Of a stretch of 64,000 bases of DNA, positions 47,371-58,336 are shown piece by piece; the stretch's first letter is position 1; each line of letters starts with the position of its first letter. The DNA lies in contig NW_026570326.1 in the NCBI RefSeq assembly GCF_019649055.1, forward strand, positions 372,001 to 436,000, written 5' to 3'. This stretch comes from Paramacrobiotus metropolitanus (Eukaryota; Tardigrada; Eutardigrada; Parachela; Macrobiotidae). Below the pieces are notes generated by a model that worked only from the letters and a program-made list of their open reading frames with translations, made no database searches and was not told where the DNA came from. Position numbers and translations under genes: made by a program.

Positions 47371-47979
47371 TGTGCATGGTTGTGCAAGCTTTCTGACGGG
47401 TCAGCCAGTTCGGCAGAAAGGTTAATTATATCAACGGTACCGCCGCCAGAAAGGCGGCAGTAGGAAGGTCAAAAAAACAACAATCTTTCTGCTGGAATTC
47501 GGTAGAAAGGCTGATACGGCTCCTTTGACCTTCAGCAATCAGCCTGGTTACCATTCTGCCGGTGATACGTAACGGTCTTCTAAAAGCATGCTGCCCGGTG
47601 GTATGCGCTACGAATTCTTTGATGTTGCTGTCCTTATTATTTCGCTGTGTAAAAATCCGTAGTTGTAGATTTTGGTCACTAACGAGCGGTCGGTAAATGT
47701 TCCCGGGAGGTTGGTGAAGATCTGAAACGGTAGATCATTTAGTGCATTATTATTATCATTATTATCGAACCCACAGTAGCCAAACTCCATTTGGGAGACT
47801 TTTAAGGCATGCACCCCAACTGTTGTATGTTCACAAAATTAAGAAACAATTTATGTTAGAGTTCCGCACAGCGCTGCTTTGAACTTAGAAGAGACGCTGG
47901 GAAATCTGCACTGAACTGAGTACTTATGTAAAGTGCTTGTAAATTTGTGAATTATAGGAATTCAACGCAGTTACCGTGA
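47371..47979. other. Spacer with CTTTCTGCCGG-type repeat
   Basis: Between about 47395 and 47575, CAGAAAGG / CTTTCTGC motifs recur in both orientations, related to 35850-35975. No gene. Confidence 0.4.
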
Positions 47980-49011
47980 TCATTTTGGCTTTGCAGTCGT
48001 AGTTGTTGTTACATTAGCACGCTCGGGAACAGTGTAGTTTGGAGTAGGGAAGGCCTCTCCCTTGCCGTTGCACAATGAACTATCACAAATAATAGCTTCC
48101 GCTTCGATAATGTAACGGGTACGGTCCTCAGCATCTATCCACACTCGACTGAAGTACCCTTTCCCGCAAGCTCTAGCATAGTGAACTTTGTCTGCAAAAC
48201 ATTGAAGTGGCACGTGTTAATTTAATAACAATTAATTTCAATATAATTCTACTAGAGTATATTTGCTGGAGAACGCACTTTTGCGGGCTATGGTAGACCG
48301 GAGCGCGGCGTGAAACATTTGATATAGTTCATTGTTGTCTTTTTAATGCTTAATTGACAAGCTGTTGCATATCAGTGCATAGTGAATAGTGTGTACGTTT
48401 AACATACAGTTTTCAGAAGTATCTTTTAAGAGGCAGAATGATTTTCTTCCTTGGTTCGTTGAAACAATTTTTTCCGCCTTTACGCCGGAAGAAGAGAAAA
48501 CAGAAATATGTGCGATAGCAAGGTTGCGGAATGATGAGGCCAGTTTTGAAAAAAACTTTAGCAGCATACCACTATAGGAAGTTTTTTATAATCGCACCCG
48601 CAACCGGCTGTGACGCCCTAGTTATCACATTGCATTTTCCAAATTTAATTACAGTTTGGCTGAACCGAAGCTGTATACTATGATGGGTCGACAAGTTTAC
48701 TGAGATTTTCTCCCTGTAATTTTTGCAGCCTCAAAACCTCCGCCGTAGGTTTTGGTCGTCCGAACATTTCGGCCGAATTGTAATTGTAATGTCGCACATA
48801 TCAGATTGCGAAGACAATTTGTATGCCTACGGTAATATACCTTATCTCATACCTCGTGACCACTTCTTCTTGTCAAGCGGAACATTAAAATGACGAACGG
48901 TGATGCACGTCGTGGTTCCAGGTTCACAAGTCTTCTTGGTGTAGTTGTATGCTTCCTTACACTCATCTCCGGTTCCAGAGCACGAGTAGCATTCCCACGA
49001 CGTTATTACAC
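47980..49011 (-). CDS. Three-finger-type protein, 5' end missing, TFP-i
   Basis: Two minus-strand exons join in frame (phase 1): 48853-49011 with SWECYSCSGTGDECKEAY ... CEPGTTTC, and 47980-48191 with ARACGKGYFSR ... IICDSSLCN and a Thr-rich end. Cys order and the closing LCN fit the Ly6/uPAR family. The first exon here starts in phase 1, so an upstream signal-peptide exon must exist, but I could not identify it. No hydrophobic tail, so probably secreted. A distinct subfamily without a close relative in the window. Confidence 0.6.
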
Positions 49012-50483
49012 CTGAAAACTGGAGTGTGTAACCGTGTACGCATAAATTTGTATTACTTGTCAGTGTACTATCCAAGAAACGGCCGCGGCTTCGCCTCCGC
49101 GTTCTGGTGGTCCACGGTCACTTGATTTGATTTTGAATGGATATTAATTTTATGAGTATAACATCTATATTTCATTGAAAGGTGAGCGATACATCGCAAG
49201 AGCAAAAAATACAGATTTTATAGAAAAACCAATTTACAATCTTCTCGACCTCGGCAGCATTCCCTTTGGCTGTACAGACAATTTATATTTTCTTTTCCCA
49301 TAAAATTTGAAATTCACAGTGTGAATGTATTGTCACTATCACTACGTCAAGTAGTTTGGTGTCCAATCACTTCACACTTTCACAGGCTATTTGCAATCGG
49401 TTCACAGTCCGGTCCTAACGGACGCTGTGCACAGGATAGTAGTGGTAACTCGTTAACTGAACATTTCTGTGCTCTAGAGAGTAACGGCAGCTCTAGCTGT
49501 CATTCGCTAACCTAACCGGATCTGTGAACCGGACAATATAGTGATATATCACGAATATGAATCATTGCCTTATCGATTTTTATAAATACATCGTGGACAG
49601 ACAACCGGCAGCAATAATCGAAGCAACCGTACTGAGATTGTCCTTTGAAAAATCACGGGAAGAAGACCAAGGAAGTGGCCAAGAAGCGTTAATTAGGATG
49701 GTGTTAAGTGGTCTGAAATCCCTAAAAAGTTATCGATAAAACTTGTCCAGTGCACAAGTCTACAAACGCAAATTATTTTAGAGGCGTGCCATTTGTGTAT
49801 CATAAAATGCTTGGAAGCTTACTGTTGAGTGTGATGGAAGAAGAACAAATTTGAAGAGATTTAGTTATCGCCTTTCAACTGTCGAATAGTAGAATAAGTT
49901 CTTTCTCTTTGGAGTTTGGATGGTTTTTCTACTGTCTAATAGCCGTTTAGTGATGACTGTATTTGGATAGCTAATAAAGGTCAACGTTGTCAGGTTGGTT
50001 GGGTTATCGTAGCATCTGAGTTAAAAATTTAGTAGAGGTCATTTACCACCATTAACACTCGCACAATTTCACGTTCGATTTACATCGGCTTTTCCTGTGC
50101 GCCGGCCAGGCAGCGCCAATCACGATCTCGCAATACGCCCATTTCCGGCTGTCTTACAAAATATCAAGCCACTTGCGCCTAATTTAAATTTTTAATTCCA
50201 GTTCGAGATATTTTCCAATATCTTCGGTGTATTTGAATTTTCACGTTTGGCTGATCAATACGAGTGCGATTTTAACTTTTATTACATTTCAATAAAAATT
50301 AAAAAATGTCTGGGTCGACCCATTTTTATTTCGACGTATTTTATTTCTGATGATCGTTGATCTGTGACTACAATTCGAATGCTGCAGCACGTTCAATGCA
50401 CTGATTGAAACGAGTCAGCAGCCTGGCAGCCCCAGCAGTTTTCGAAGTGTGTTCCTTCTTTTGATAGCAGCTATGATGTCTTG
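49012..50483. other. Spacer
   Basis: Contains copies of a short repeat (AGTAGTGGTAACTCG, about 49430-49510) related to 51900-52075. A 60-codon frame at 49557-49739 is charged and starts with ATG but lacks any other support. No gene called. Confidence 0.35.
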
Positions 50484-50747
50484 CTATGTGGAGACTACTC
50501 CCGAATCTACAAAATAAGTTTCAGGGTCTGATGATAACTCATGGCAGTCGCAGGATAATGTGGTGAAATTTAGGTAACAACGTTCAACACAGCAGTCCAG
50601 CCTACCCAGGCTAATCCTCGAACCCAACAGAAGCATAGCTTTAAAATTGGTCGAATTCAGGCTATGGCAATCGACACTAAGAAGTAAGATGTCTTTACAA
50701 AAAAACATTGAGATACTCTCGTGAAAATCTGGAGTCAACTCAGGCAA
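50484..50747 (-). CDS. Possible Cys-rich terminal exon, unknown
   Basis: A minus-strand open frame begins directly after an acceptor (TTCTTTAG at 50748) and runs 87 codons to a stop. It has seven Cys, including LDCCVERCYLN and LSCDC. No upstream exon or signal peptide found. It could be the last exon of a small secreted protein, or chance. Confidence 0.25.
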   Translation of the reverse strand: MPELTPDFHESISMFFCKDILLLSVDCHSLNSTNFKAMLLLGSRISLGRLDCCVERCYLNFTTLSCDCHELSSDPETYFVDSGVVST

Positions 50748-52945
50748 CTAAAGAACATAATCGTAACAAAGGATTCCACTGTGCTGAAAGGGCGAAGTAA
50801 CCGTGATTAACGCAGTCATCCAGTTATTATCCCACACGGGGCACATCACATTATGTAGTTGTTCCGAGGTCGACCTCGCGAGCAATTAAAAATTTCCAAA
50901 CGTGAAATCTTAAAACTAACTAGGGGAAGTAATGCAGCGAAATCTAAGCAAAAAATACAGAAACATAAAAAAACCGAGAACAATTAACCACTGTGGATGT
51001 GGAGTCTGTGGCAGGACAGCGATTTAGCGCGTTCAGTGACAAAACCTGTTCGGAGGGACGAATGCTGCTCGGAACAAGTGTTTTTTACAGTCACCCTCTT
51101 GTGAGACTTCCCTTCCCGTTTTCGAAGAAAATTTATGCCAGCGCTTCTGTAGGAATCAGTTTGTATCGAATTACAATTACTAACATCGTACGTCGACAGA
51201 ATACGAAAACAAAATTCTGTTCTTCTGTAAATACAAAAAACATGGGTACAGTGCGATTCTACGTGGTTCCCCTTTTTGTTTTCTAACTTTTCAACGCAAA
51301 CGTTTTCAAGGAATTATTTTGCGTTGTTTTGTAGCCGCTAAAATTCCCTTGGAATACATAGGTAGTTGAAGAAGGTAGGAAAAAAACTAAAGTTTCTGTA
51401 AAATTTTTAAGCATTTATTGCGCCTGTGCGGCAGTAGAAATTGTGCGAGTGTTAACCATCAGTAGTAACGTTTAAGCTTCTGACAGATAGCTCGGTTATT
51501 CGCCAGCCTAACAGGCTCAGTGGCACAGTCAATCAACGTAGCCCTCCGATTCTCCATATGTTCCATTGCATACATAATGTGCGAACAAATAAAGTGCCCC
51601 GATTTTGCAACAGCGATTTGTGCACATATGAACAAACTGCGCGCAGCGTTGAGCGGCTATCCAATGGCAGTGGACAAAGCCCGGCTGCGGCTGAAAGTAT
51701 TTTCGAGTGACCTGTGCTCTGCCGCCAGTGGGCAGCCGTCTGATACAGTTTATCCATATATGCACAAACGGCTGTTGCAAAATCGGGGCATTTTGTTATG
51801 CTTTCTCATTCAGATTGTCGGCCATCGTTTTCAGCCTGCTCGTCAAGGCTTCAAGCACACGAGCTACTACGTAGTAGTACCATTGGGCTGTGGTAATAGC
51901 AACTCAAATTCAATCACGGAAAAACTCTATGCACTAGATAGTAGCGGTAGTCCGGTCGCTCGTTCACCGAACGTTATCTTGGCAGTGGAAAGTAGTGGTA
52001 GTTCATTCACCCGGTCACCTAACGGGCTCTATGCAGTGGTCAGTAGTGGTAATTCGGTCACTCGTTCACCTGTTTTTATCCAGCACACTGCTGTCATTGC
52101 GACATCCATCCTCCAAAATTATTGTCCAGGGAACAATAATTTTAAACGCACGTAGCGCTACTTTACGGAGCAATGTCCCTTAAGGTAGCGCTATGCGCGA
52201 CAGACTGGTCCCCGTTTTAAGTGCCAATAAGCTCTGCATTTAAAAAAGGACGGAAGGAAGCCGTACTCCACCGCCTATGTTCCCAATGACAATCGACCTA
52301 TTCTTCCAGATAACAGTCAAAAATAATATATAAAAGTACAGTAGTGCCTACCCCAAAACGAGTGGCTGATCAGCGCTAGGCATAAAAGATTAATCCAGTC
52401 CATCCAGAGCTTCGATGGAATCCTTCATAAGGAAAACCATAAACCGGTTATTCTGCATAATTGGAACATTTTTGAACTGCAAAAACTACCGTAACTGAAG
52501 GAAGTCAATCTCTGCTTTGTGTTCGTGCGAGATATACTTACCTTTTTGATTGCAGTATATCAGCGTCGTCTTATTTTAGGACTTAGCAACAACTGCCAAC
52601 CGACAAGAAAAAGATTTTTCTTCCAAGTCTTAGATTATAGTGGGGTTTATGTTTACGTGCATACTCACTACAGACCGATCTGTAGTAACGCTACTGGATG
52701 GCTAAAAACGGTCAAAAATGTCCCAAAGAAAACTGCTACATATGTTGTGAAAAGTTTTCTATGACTGCTTTGTCGCTTCTGCTTGTACCGTTGTACGTAC
52801 CGGCATAAAAAGGCAAATGCAAAAGGAAAAGCGAAACAGAACTCTCTTTATACTTTTGCTCCTGCTTATGTGTACGTATATATGTACTAACATATACTAA
52901 CACCTAACACCGTAGAAACACGGAGAATCATTCTCAAACTGAGAA
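50748..52945. other. Spacer
   Basis: Open frames at 50993-51286, 51520-52155 and 52519-52764 lack family resemblance. The second covers the short repeats at 51900-52075. No gene called. Confidence 0.35.
51905..52075. repeat. Diverged tandem repeat of about 54 bp
   Basis: Three imperfect units containing AGTAGTGGTAATTCGGTCAC-type sequence followed by TCGTTCACC. A related single unit is at about 49430-49510. In one frame the units read as repeats around SSGxSxTRSP, which may be accidental. Confidence 0.6.
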
Positions 52946-53160
52946 TTAAAATGTCATCTTCGTTGGTACGGTTGGTGCCTCAAACTGAAGCTTATTGCAG
53001 TGGTCGTCTGTGCAAATCAACTGAACAATTTTGACATAATCGAGTAAAAAAGGCGCTTGGAAATAAGTTTTAGACAATAATTCCGGGGTATCCAGGTTGT
53101 ATTCAGCATTGACTTCTCTCGATGGATTGAGGTGGCAATTGCGGTCCACAAAAGTCCTCA
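52946..53160 (-). CDS. Three-finger gene, last exon only (TFP-j)
   Basis: Minus-strand exon with a good acceptor at 53161-53162 and phase 1 entry. It encodes RTFVDRNCHLNPS ... LDYVKIVQLICTDDHCN, clearly paralogous to exon 3 of TFP-a. The preceding exons were not found: a TTAA fold-back element lies 33 bp upstream (53194-53824). The purine-rich repeat at 54400-54560, also present upstream of TFP-a, suggests the rest of the gene once lay between. Probably a remnant, possibly an intact gene with a diverged first exon. Confidence 0.5.
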
Positions 53161-53193
53161 CTATAAATTAAGCGTGAACTTGGTTTTATTTGA

Positions 53194-53824
53194 GGGATTT
53201 GGCCCGGTACATAGCATTAAATTCGTTTACAGAGTACTTCCAAATATTTTGTTGAATTGCTTTTTGGCATTATTTAGCCAAATGATTTGTTTACAAAGGC
53301 GTGAAATCCATTTTCGCGCGCAACCTCCGGTTCGGGAGTTATGGCTGTTAGAAAATTTAAAAAGGTTTCAGGTGTTTGAAAAGGTTAAATTCATTCAGGT
53401 GTACCAAAAGTCTCAGTATGGACCGACCCCTTTCAAAATTTGCACTTAAATGCACATAGCCACAGAGAACGTTTTTACACGGATCCAGACTTCCATAATT
53501 TTTTTCGAATTTTAAAATAAATTTTAAAATTTTTGAAATTCATTTTAAAAAAATTTGAAAAATATGCTAGATCAGTGGATCGGTGTAAGGACGATCTTCA
53601 TGGTTTTGGTACACCTGAATGCATTTAAACTTTTTGGGATTTTCTAACAGTCATAACTAAACCGAACCGGATGTTGCACGCGAAAACGAACTTCACGCCT
53701 CTGTATACAAATTATTCGGCTACAAAATACCATAAAGCAATGGAAAAAAGTGTTTAATAGGGCGCGGCAGCAAAAGTTCCCGTGGATGTGTACATATTTA
53801 ATTCTATGTACCAGGCCAAATCCC
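53194..53824. mobile_element. Fold-back MITE, second copy
   Basis: Same family as 12433-13111: begins GGGATTTGGCCCGGTACAT and ends ATGTACCAGGCCAAATCCC. The right flank is TTAA (53825-53828), the left TTGA, one base off a perfect target duplicate. Turn near 53530. No coding capacity. Confidence 0.8.
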
Positions 53825-53957
53825 TTAATAATGAAAACTGAAGAAAACTGGACTTCAGTTTTCCTTGGCAAAACGTCGGCACGATAACTGGGATTTAAAC
53901 GGTAGCTGGCAAAGCAGCAGGTTAGCCTTGTTGCATTGATCAGACAAAGACATCACT

Positions 53958-54304
53958 ATGGCCAGTGTGGGAGGCTCCGGTAATAAGTTACAAGTATGCT
54001 GCTTTAATTGGCAAAACTATCGTTTTAAACGCGACTGTGACTTCCCGCATAAATGTGGAGAACGCAATGAAAATTATCGTGCAACGAACTGTGCCAAAAC
54101 GGTTCCCGTGCGAGGTGCGTTAATTTAAAAACGAAGCGATTGTTTTCCCGTTTGCATTCGTTTGTGTTTAATAAAATTTCAGATTATGATGTGTGTGTTG
54201 ACCATTATTTAATATTTCATTTGGGTTATTGCCGTTCTAGAGTAGCTTTGGGCGAAATTTGTTTGCGTTGTTGCGTCTACGGTTTCAGAATGGCGTGGGA
54301 TTAA
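53958..54304 (+). CDS. Possible two-exon Cys-rich small protein
   Basis: Exon 53958-54114 (LQVCCFNWQNYRFKRDCDF, HKCGERNENY, NCAKTV) ends at a GT donor in phase 1. Exon 54183-54304 after TTTCAG joins in frame (DYDVCVDHYL, GYCRSR, EICLRCCVYG) to a stop: 92 residues, 11 Cys. Cys density and the opening LQ-x-C resemble TFP exons, but no signal peptide is seen, and the closing CN motif is missing. A diverged TFP or a relic. Confidence 0.3.
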
Positions 54305-54399
54305 ATTATTGTCCCGTCTACAGACCGTTCTAACTACATTGCGCCAGATCCTGTTGGCAAAACGGAACTTCGAAAGCTCTTTTCCAGGAGTCAGAAAAG

Positions 54400-54560
54400 C
54401 CTAGGAAGTGAAAAGGTCGGCCAAGATTACCTTTGCCTCCCGTTTTCCTTAGCCTTTTCACTTCGCCTTTTTCAACTTCACCTTTATCTTTGCCTTTTCT
54501 GCCGTGAAAACCTCACCGTCTCTTTTACCGTTCGCAAACGCGGTTTAAATAACCTTTGTG
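54400..54560. repeat. CTTTGCC/CTTTTC pyrimidine-rich tract
   Basis: On the minus strand this is the same GGCAAAG-type purine-rich repeat as 480-605. See the note there. Confidence 0.6.
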
Positions 54561-54785
54561 GTCGATTATCACGGTATCATGACTTAGCACCGTCAAACAT
54601 TTAACCACCGTCAAAAATTTAACCATTTTCAGAATTAATTAATTTATCGTCGGTATCTAACGTTGGTTAAATTATTGCATTAACTGTTTACACACACATC
54701 AAACAATCACGGCCACTTAACGTGTTAATTGAGGTTAATGTTACGTCGGCGGTGCTTGCCTTCCCTGTCGGCCCACCATTCAGAT

Positions 54786-54848
54786 GGGATGCCTTTCGGA
54801 CGCTCTGATGGCCCAGCGGCGGCCATCAGAGCGTCCGAAAGGCATCCC
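54786..54848. repeat. GC-rich perfect hairpin, 28-bp arms
   Basis: Arms 54786-54813 and 54821-54848 are exact inverse copies (GGGATGCCTTTCGGACGCTC...) around the 7-nt loop CAGCGGC. The loop-adjacent GGCCCAGCGGCGGCC recurs right after the second arm. Much more GC-rich than its surroundings. Confidence 0.9.
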
Positions 54849-55249
54849 GGCCCAGCGGCGGCCGCCTGCTTTGTTGCTGTTGCGTTTTGCACACGTTTGC
54901 TTCGAGCTGTTCTTGTCGTGTCTGCTTGCACGCTGGCGTCACGAGTCTTCATTTATGTATTGCTTAGTTCTTGCTCAGAACGTCGCTGATTGTGTTCTAT
55001 ATGAGCAACCATTGACTCGGTGTGCAACTGGTCATTAAAGGTCACTGATGTTGCATACATGGCAACTCAGTATTTACTCACACATAAACTTTAATTGTTT
55101 GATAGACAAATAAATGTACGTACTACGACGTACTCATCTTGCTATCGAAGCCAGAAAGATGTGCGATGAACTGGCAGCGACCTGGGTTTACGCTTATTTT
55201 ACTGAATGAGAGAACCCAGTTGTAATAATTTTAGCAAATTCCCATGAAG

Positions 55250-57669
55250 ATGGCACAACCGTTTCTTGCTCTTATGACTCTCCTAATGAGGCGATATCTA
55301 TTTGTAATTTCTTTGGTGTTTTTACTTGTTGTAATCGTGATTCTCACTTACTTAATGCTCTTCAGTGGAAATGTCAAATCTGGTAAGACACGAACTGTAC
55401 CCCGTTCAATGGAACATATATAAACACATATTTCGTTAATGGGATTATAAATTTTAATAGAAGGTCCTTTCTTATTTCCGCTGTAGTTTAGTTTGTTGTT
55501 AAATTTCTGTGACTGCCTGATTCAAATTTCATTTACTGTATACTCGTTGCAGAAAATGACTGCGAATGCGCGACGACCCAACAACGATCCGCGGGTAACC
55601 AGCAAACTGCCAAAAGAGCTGCCAGTAAGTCAAAGCTGCCACTTTCTTTGGACTAAGAGCATTCTGAACTTCGATAACTGAAACGCTTGCTTCGTAGATG
55701 TTAGTCAAAACCAACTATCTGAGACCCTGGCTGTCGGAACGCCACCTGCTTTACCGTGGAGTAAATATGAAATCTCCCGTACAGCATCCTTCTCGTTTCC
55801 TTACAAGGACTTCCGTGTTCTCGTGTACGAACGAGGCCCTGTCGCCGTCGGAACCACCGAACCATCGGTATATTACTTTTCCCCGGCGCTAATCTTGAAC
55901 ACATCCAGCGCGAATACCTCGTTCAATTGGTTCGAGCAGCGCTTTGTTGTGACCTTTTCGCTGATCATGTACAACAAGGAGTACACGGACCACATCAAAA
56001 CAAAGATCTTGCAGATCATCAATGTCCAAGTTAAGGACCAAAACCTGCATGTGATGCCCATCGAGGAAATGCGCCTGATCAGTTCAAACCCAGAATGGGA
56101 TTCCGAGATCGAAGTGGACACGACCTGGCGATCGTATAGCAGCCAATCCGACAGCAGTGAATTTCGCATTTTCTGCACTAACGGGTTCAAATGTCAGCGT
56201 TTAAAAGAAGGTATCGAAAAAAAAGGCAGTGAGTTTATTGGCGATATAGAAGTCCATTACGCGCTGGAATCACAGCGGAGTGCGGCGCGCCGCCTAACGC
56301 TGACGGCCGAGCACATCCAAACCGGGAAGATGTTTACGGAGCTAGAGCAACGTTATGCCGGGTATGACGAAGTGTATTTGAATGGGGAAGATTCCAAGCG
56401 TATGCAGCAAGAAATCGCCAGCAACGTCATGGCCGCGGAGATTGCCGATAGTGAATACGTGAGCGGTGAGCAGTCACCGACGTTACTCAAGTTTATCGAA
56501 CAGGCGCTCAGTCTGCAGGAAGTCAGTTCGGCCAAGTTCACTCCGGAAATGTGGAAGTCAGTGTACTGGAAAGACGAGAACTCCCGTCCGGATAAGATCA
56601 CCCGGGAATACCAGAACTCTTTTGACAAGCAGGACCGCGAAACGCAGAGCCGGATTATGGATTACTTTAAGAAAGCGGAGAAGGAGAGCTGGTGCGCGAA
56701 GACGGGTGGTGGTGTCAGCGAAGTGGCTTCCGGGAACTTGAAGGTGTGCTCCGACACGAGCAGCTCATCGGCTCAGCGAAACGAGATGGAGAATTATTTG
56801 CGAAATATCAATGAAGGACGGAAAGCAACGGAAATGCAGGGCGAGAAGTTTGTGCCGAAAGAAATGTCCTGAAACGGACGAATATTGCCAAGCTCAAACA
56901 GACCAGCAATTTTGGGTACAGTTTCGGTAAGCAGCTATAAAAGAATTTGAGGAAAGTTCACTTACAGAAGCGGTTATATGCGGCAAAAGGAAAAATTGTC
57001 CCAAAACTTATGTCGTACATTACCCATCCATGGTTCTAAAATTTGAACGCTATTACATTTTGCAACACTCTGTTTTTTGCTATTTAGATAAAAATTTCGA
57101 AAATCATCGGCGTTATGAAGACCAACGTGAACTTCCTGGAAACAGTGGTTAATACGTCTCAAACAAACACCACATCTACAACGCCGCCCATCGGAGAAGG
57201 AGCTCCCGCTGGCCGGAAACCCTTATCCGATATTCGTGAAGTATTTCACGTCCGCGTCGCCAGCTCCGCCATAACGTACAGGAAGGAAGAAGCAGCTAGT
57301 ATCTGCCAGTCAGTTTTCAATGCGACGCTAGCGAGTTTAGCGAATATGCGCGATGCATGGCTAGACGGCGCTGACTGGTGCGAAGTGGGCCATATACTGG
57401 AAGAAAGGACCTTAGCGTATCCCGCACGCGATTGTTTGCGACCAGCGACGAGCAGCTATCGCGGGGATATTTGCTACAAAGATGTCGGGCAGATTAACAG
57501 TTATGTGGCTGCTGAGTTTGGCCAAGATTATAATATGCAGCTGTCCGGGTTTAATTGCTTTGGTATTAAACCGCTGAGCGGAGGTTCGAGAATTTACGGT
57601 GGCTATGAATTATTAGTCTTACCGTTCAACCAGCACAGAATAGGACAATATCAGCACACCATTAAATGA
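55250..57669 (+). CDS. Type II membrane protein with C-terminal Link-like domain, LLM-5
   Basis: Near copy of LLM-1 with the same exons: 55250-55382, 55553-55624, 55698-56926 and 57088-57669; an in-frame ATG at 55244 may also be used. All four exon lengths equal those of LLM-1 (133, 72, 1229, 582). Domain order is as in LLM-1. Frame break: one base is missing near 56869 (TCC TGA where LLM-1 has TCT TTG), giving a premature stop, and one extra T near 56910 restores the frame before the donor. Two opposite one-base changes 40 bp apart are unusual; a consensus error is plausible, otherwise the product ends before the Link-like domain. Confidence 0.75.
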
Positions 57670-58336
57670 AAGCGAAGTACCAGATTGTTAAGAAGGTTTA
57701 ACCAATGCCGTACGGCTTACCCTTTAGCGAGTCAAAGTTAATTTTGTGGTCCATGAAATCCGGCGTTTCAAAGCTTACCATTCGCAGGCAGTCACAGCCT
57801 CATTTAAAATGCCGGTGTTGTGGCAAGAAAAGCACTTAATTCGGACAGTAGACCACAGTCCATGGGATGAGAGATCTTGTTTCTAGGATTACAAATTACC
57901 CTCGCGACTTCAGGACGTCCACGATCTGCATCACTTTCTGTACTGTACTCATAATTGCGAGGTCAATATTGTGCTGCCGTGTTTGAGGTTAATTACAGTA
58001 CTTAATTTCGACAATAATTATTTATGATGAGCTAACCACTTATGGTTAGCTGCAATAGCGTAGTACTTGATATAAGTTCTTAAGTAAATGCGAACGATAA
58101 CATCATACTAACACAATAATACAAGGACTTGCTATGAAAAAACGGATTCCGTCGATACTGTGAAATCGCGGATTTATCGCGCATCAAACGAAATAATCTT
58201 TTCGTGAATGCTAATGCTTTGCTAACAACTGAGCTTTAAATTTTGTCCGTTGATACTGCTCTGCCAACTGATAATTCATTTATTTGACATTTCATTGGAA
58301 ATTAATTAATGTTCTTTTGCAATCTCCTCGTGCATT
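57670..58336. other. Spacer between LLM-5 and TFP-k
   Basis: Duplicate of parts of 10812-11906. 3' flank of LLM-5 and promoter side of TFP-k; no separate exon. Confidence 0.45.

Noticed and set aside
50484-50747. Insulin A-chain-like spacing CC-x3-C-x8-C
   Set aside because: The residues after the third Cys do not fit the insulin signature, no B-chain or signal peptide exon was found, and extra Cys are present.
51520-52155. 211-codon open frame as a gene
   Set aside because: It has no ATG at its start, no domain, no splice context, and much of it is the diverged tandem repeat.
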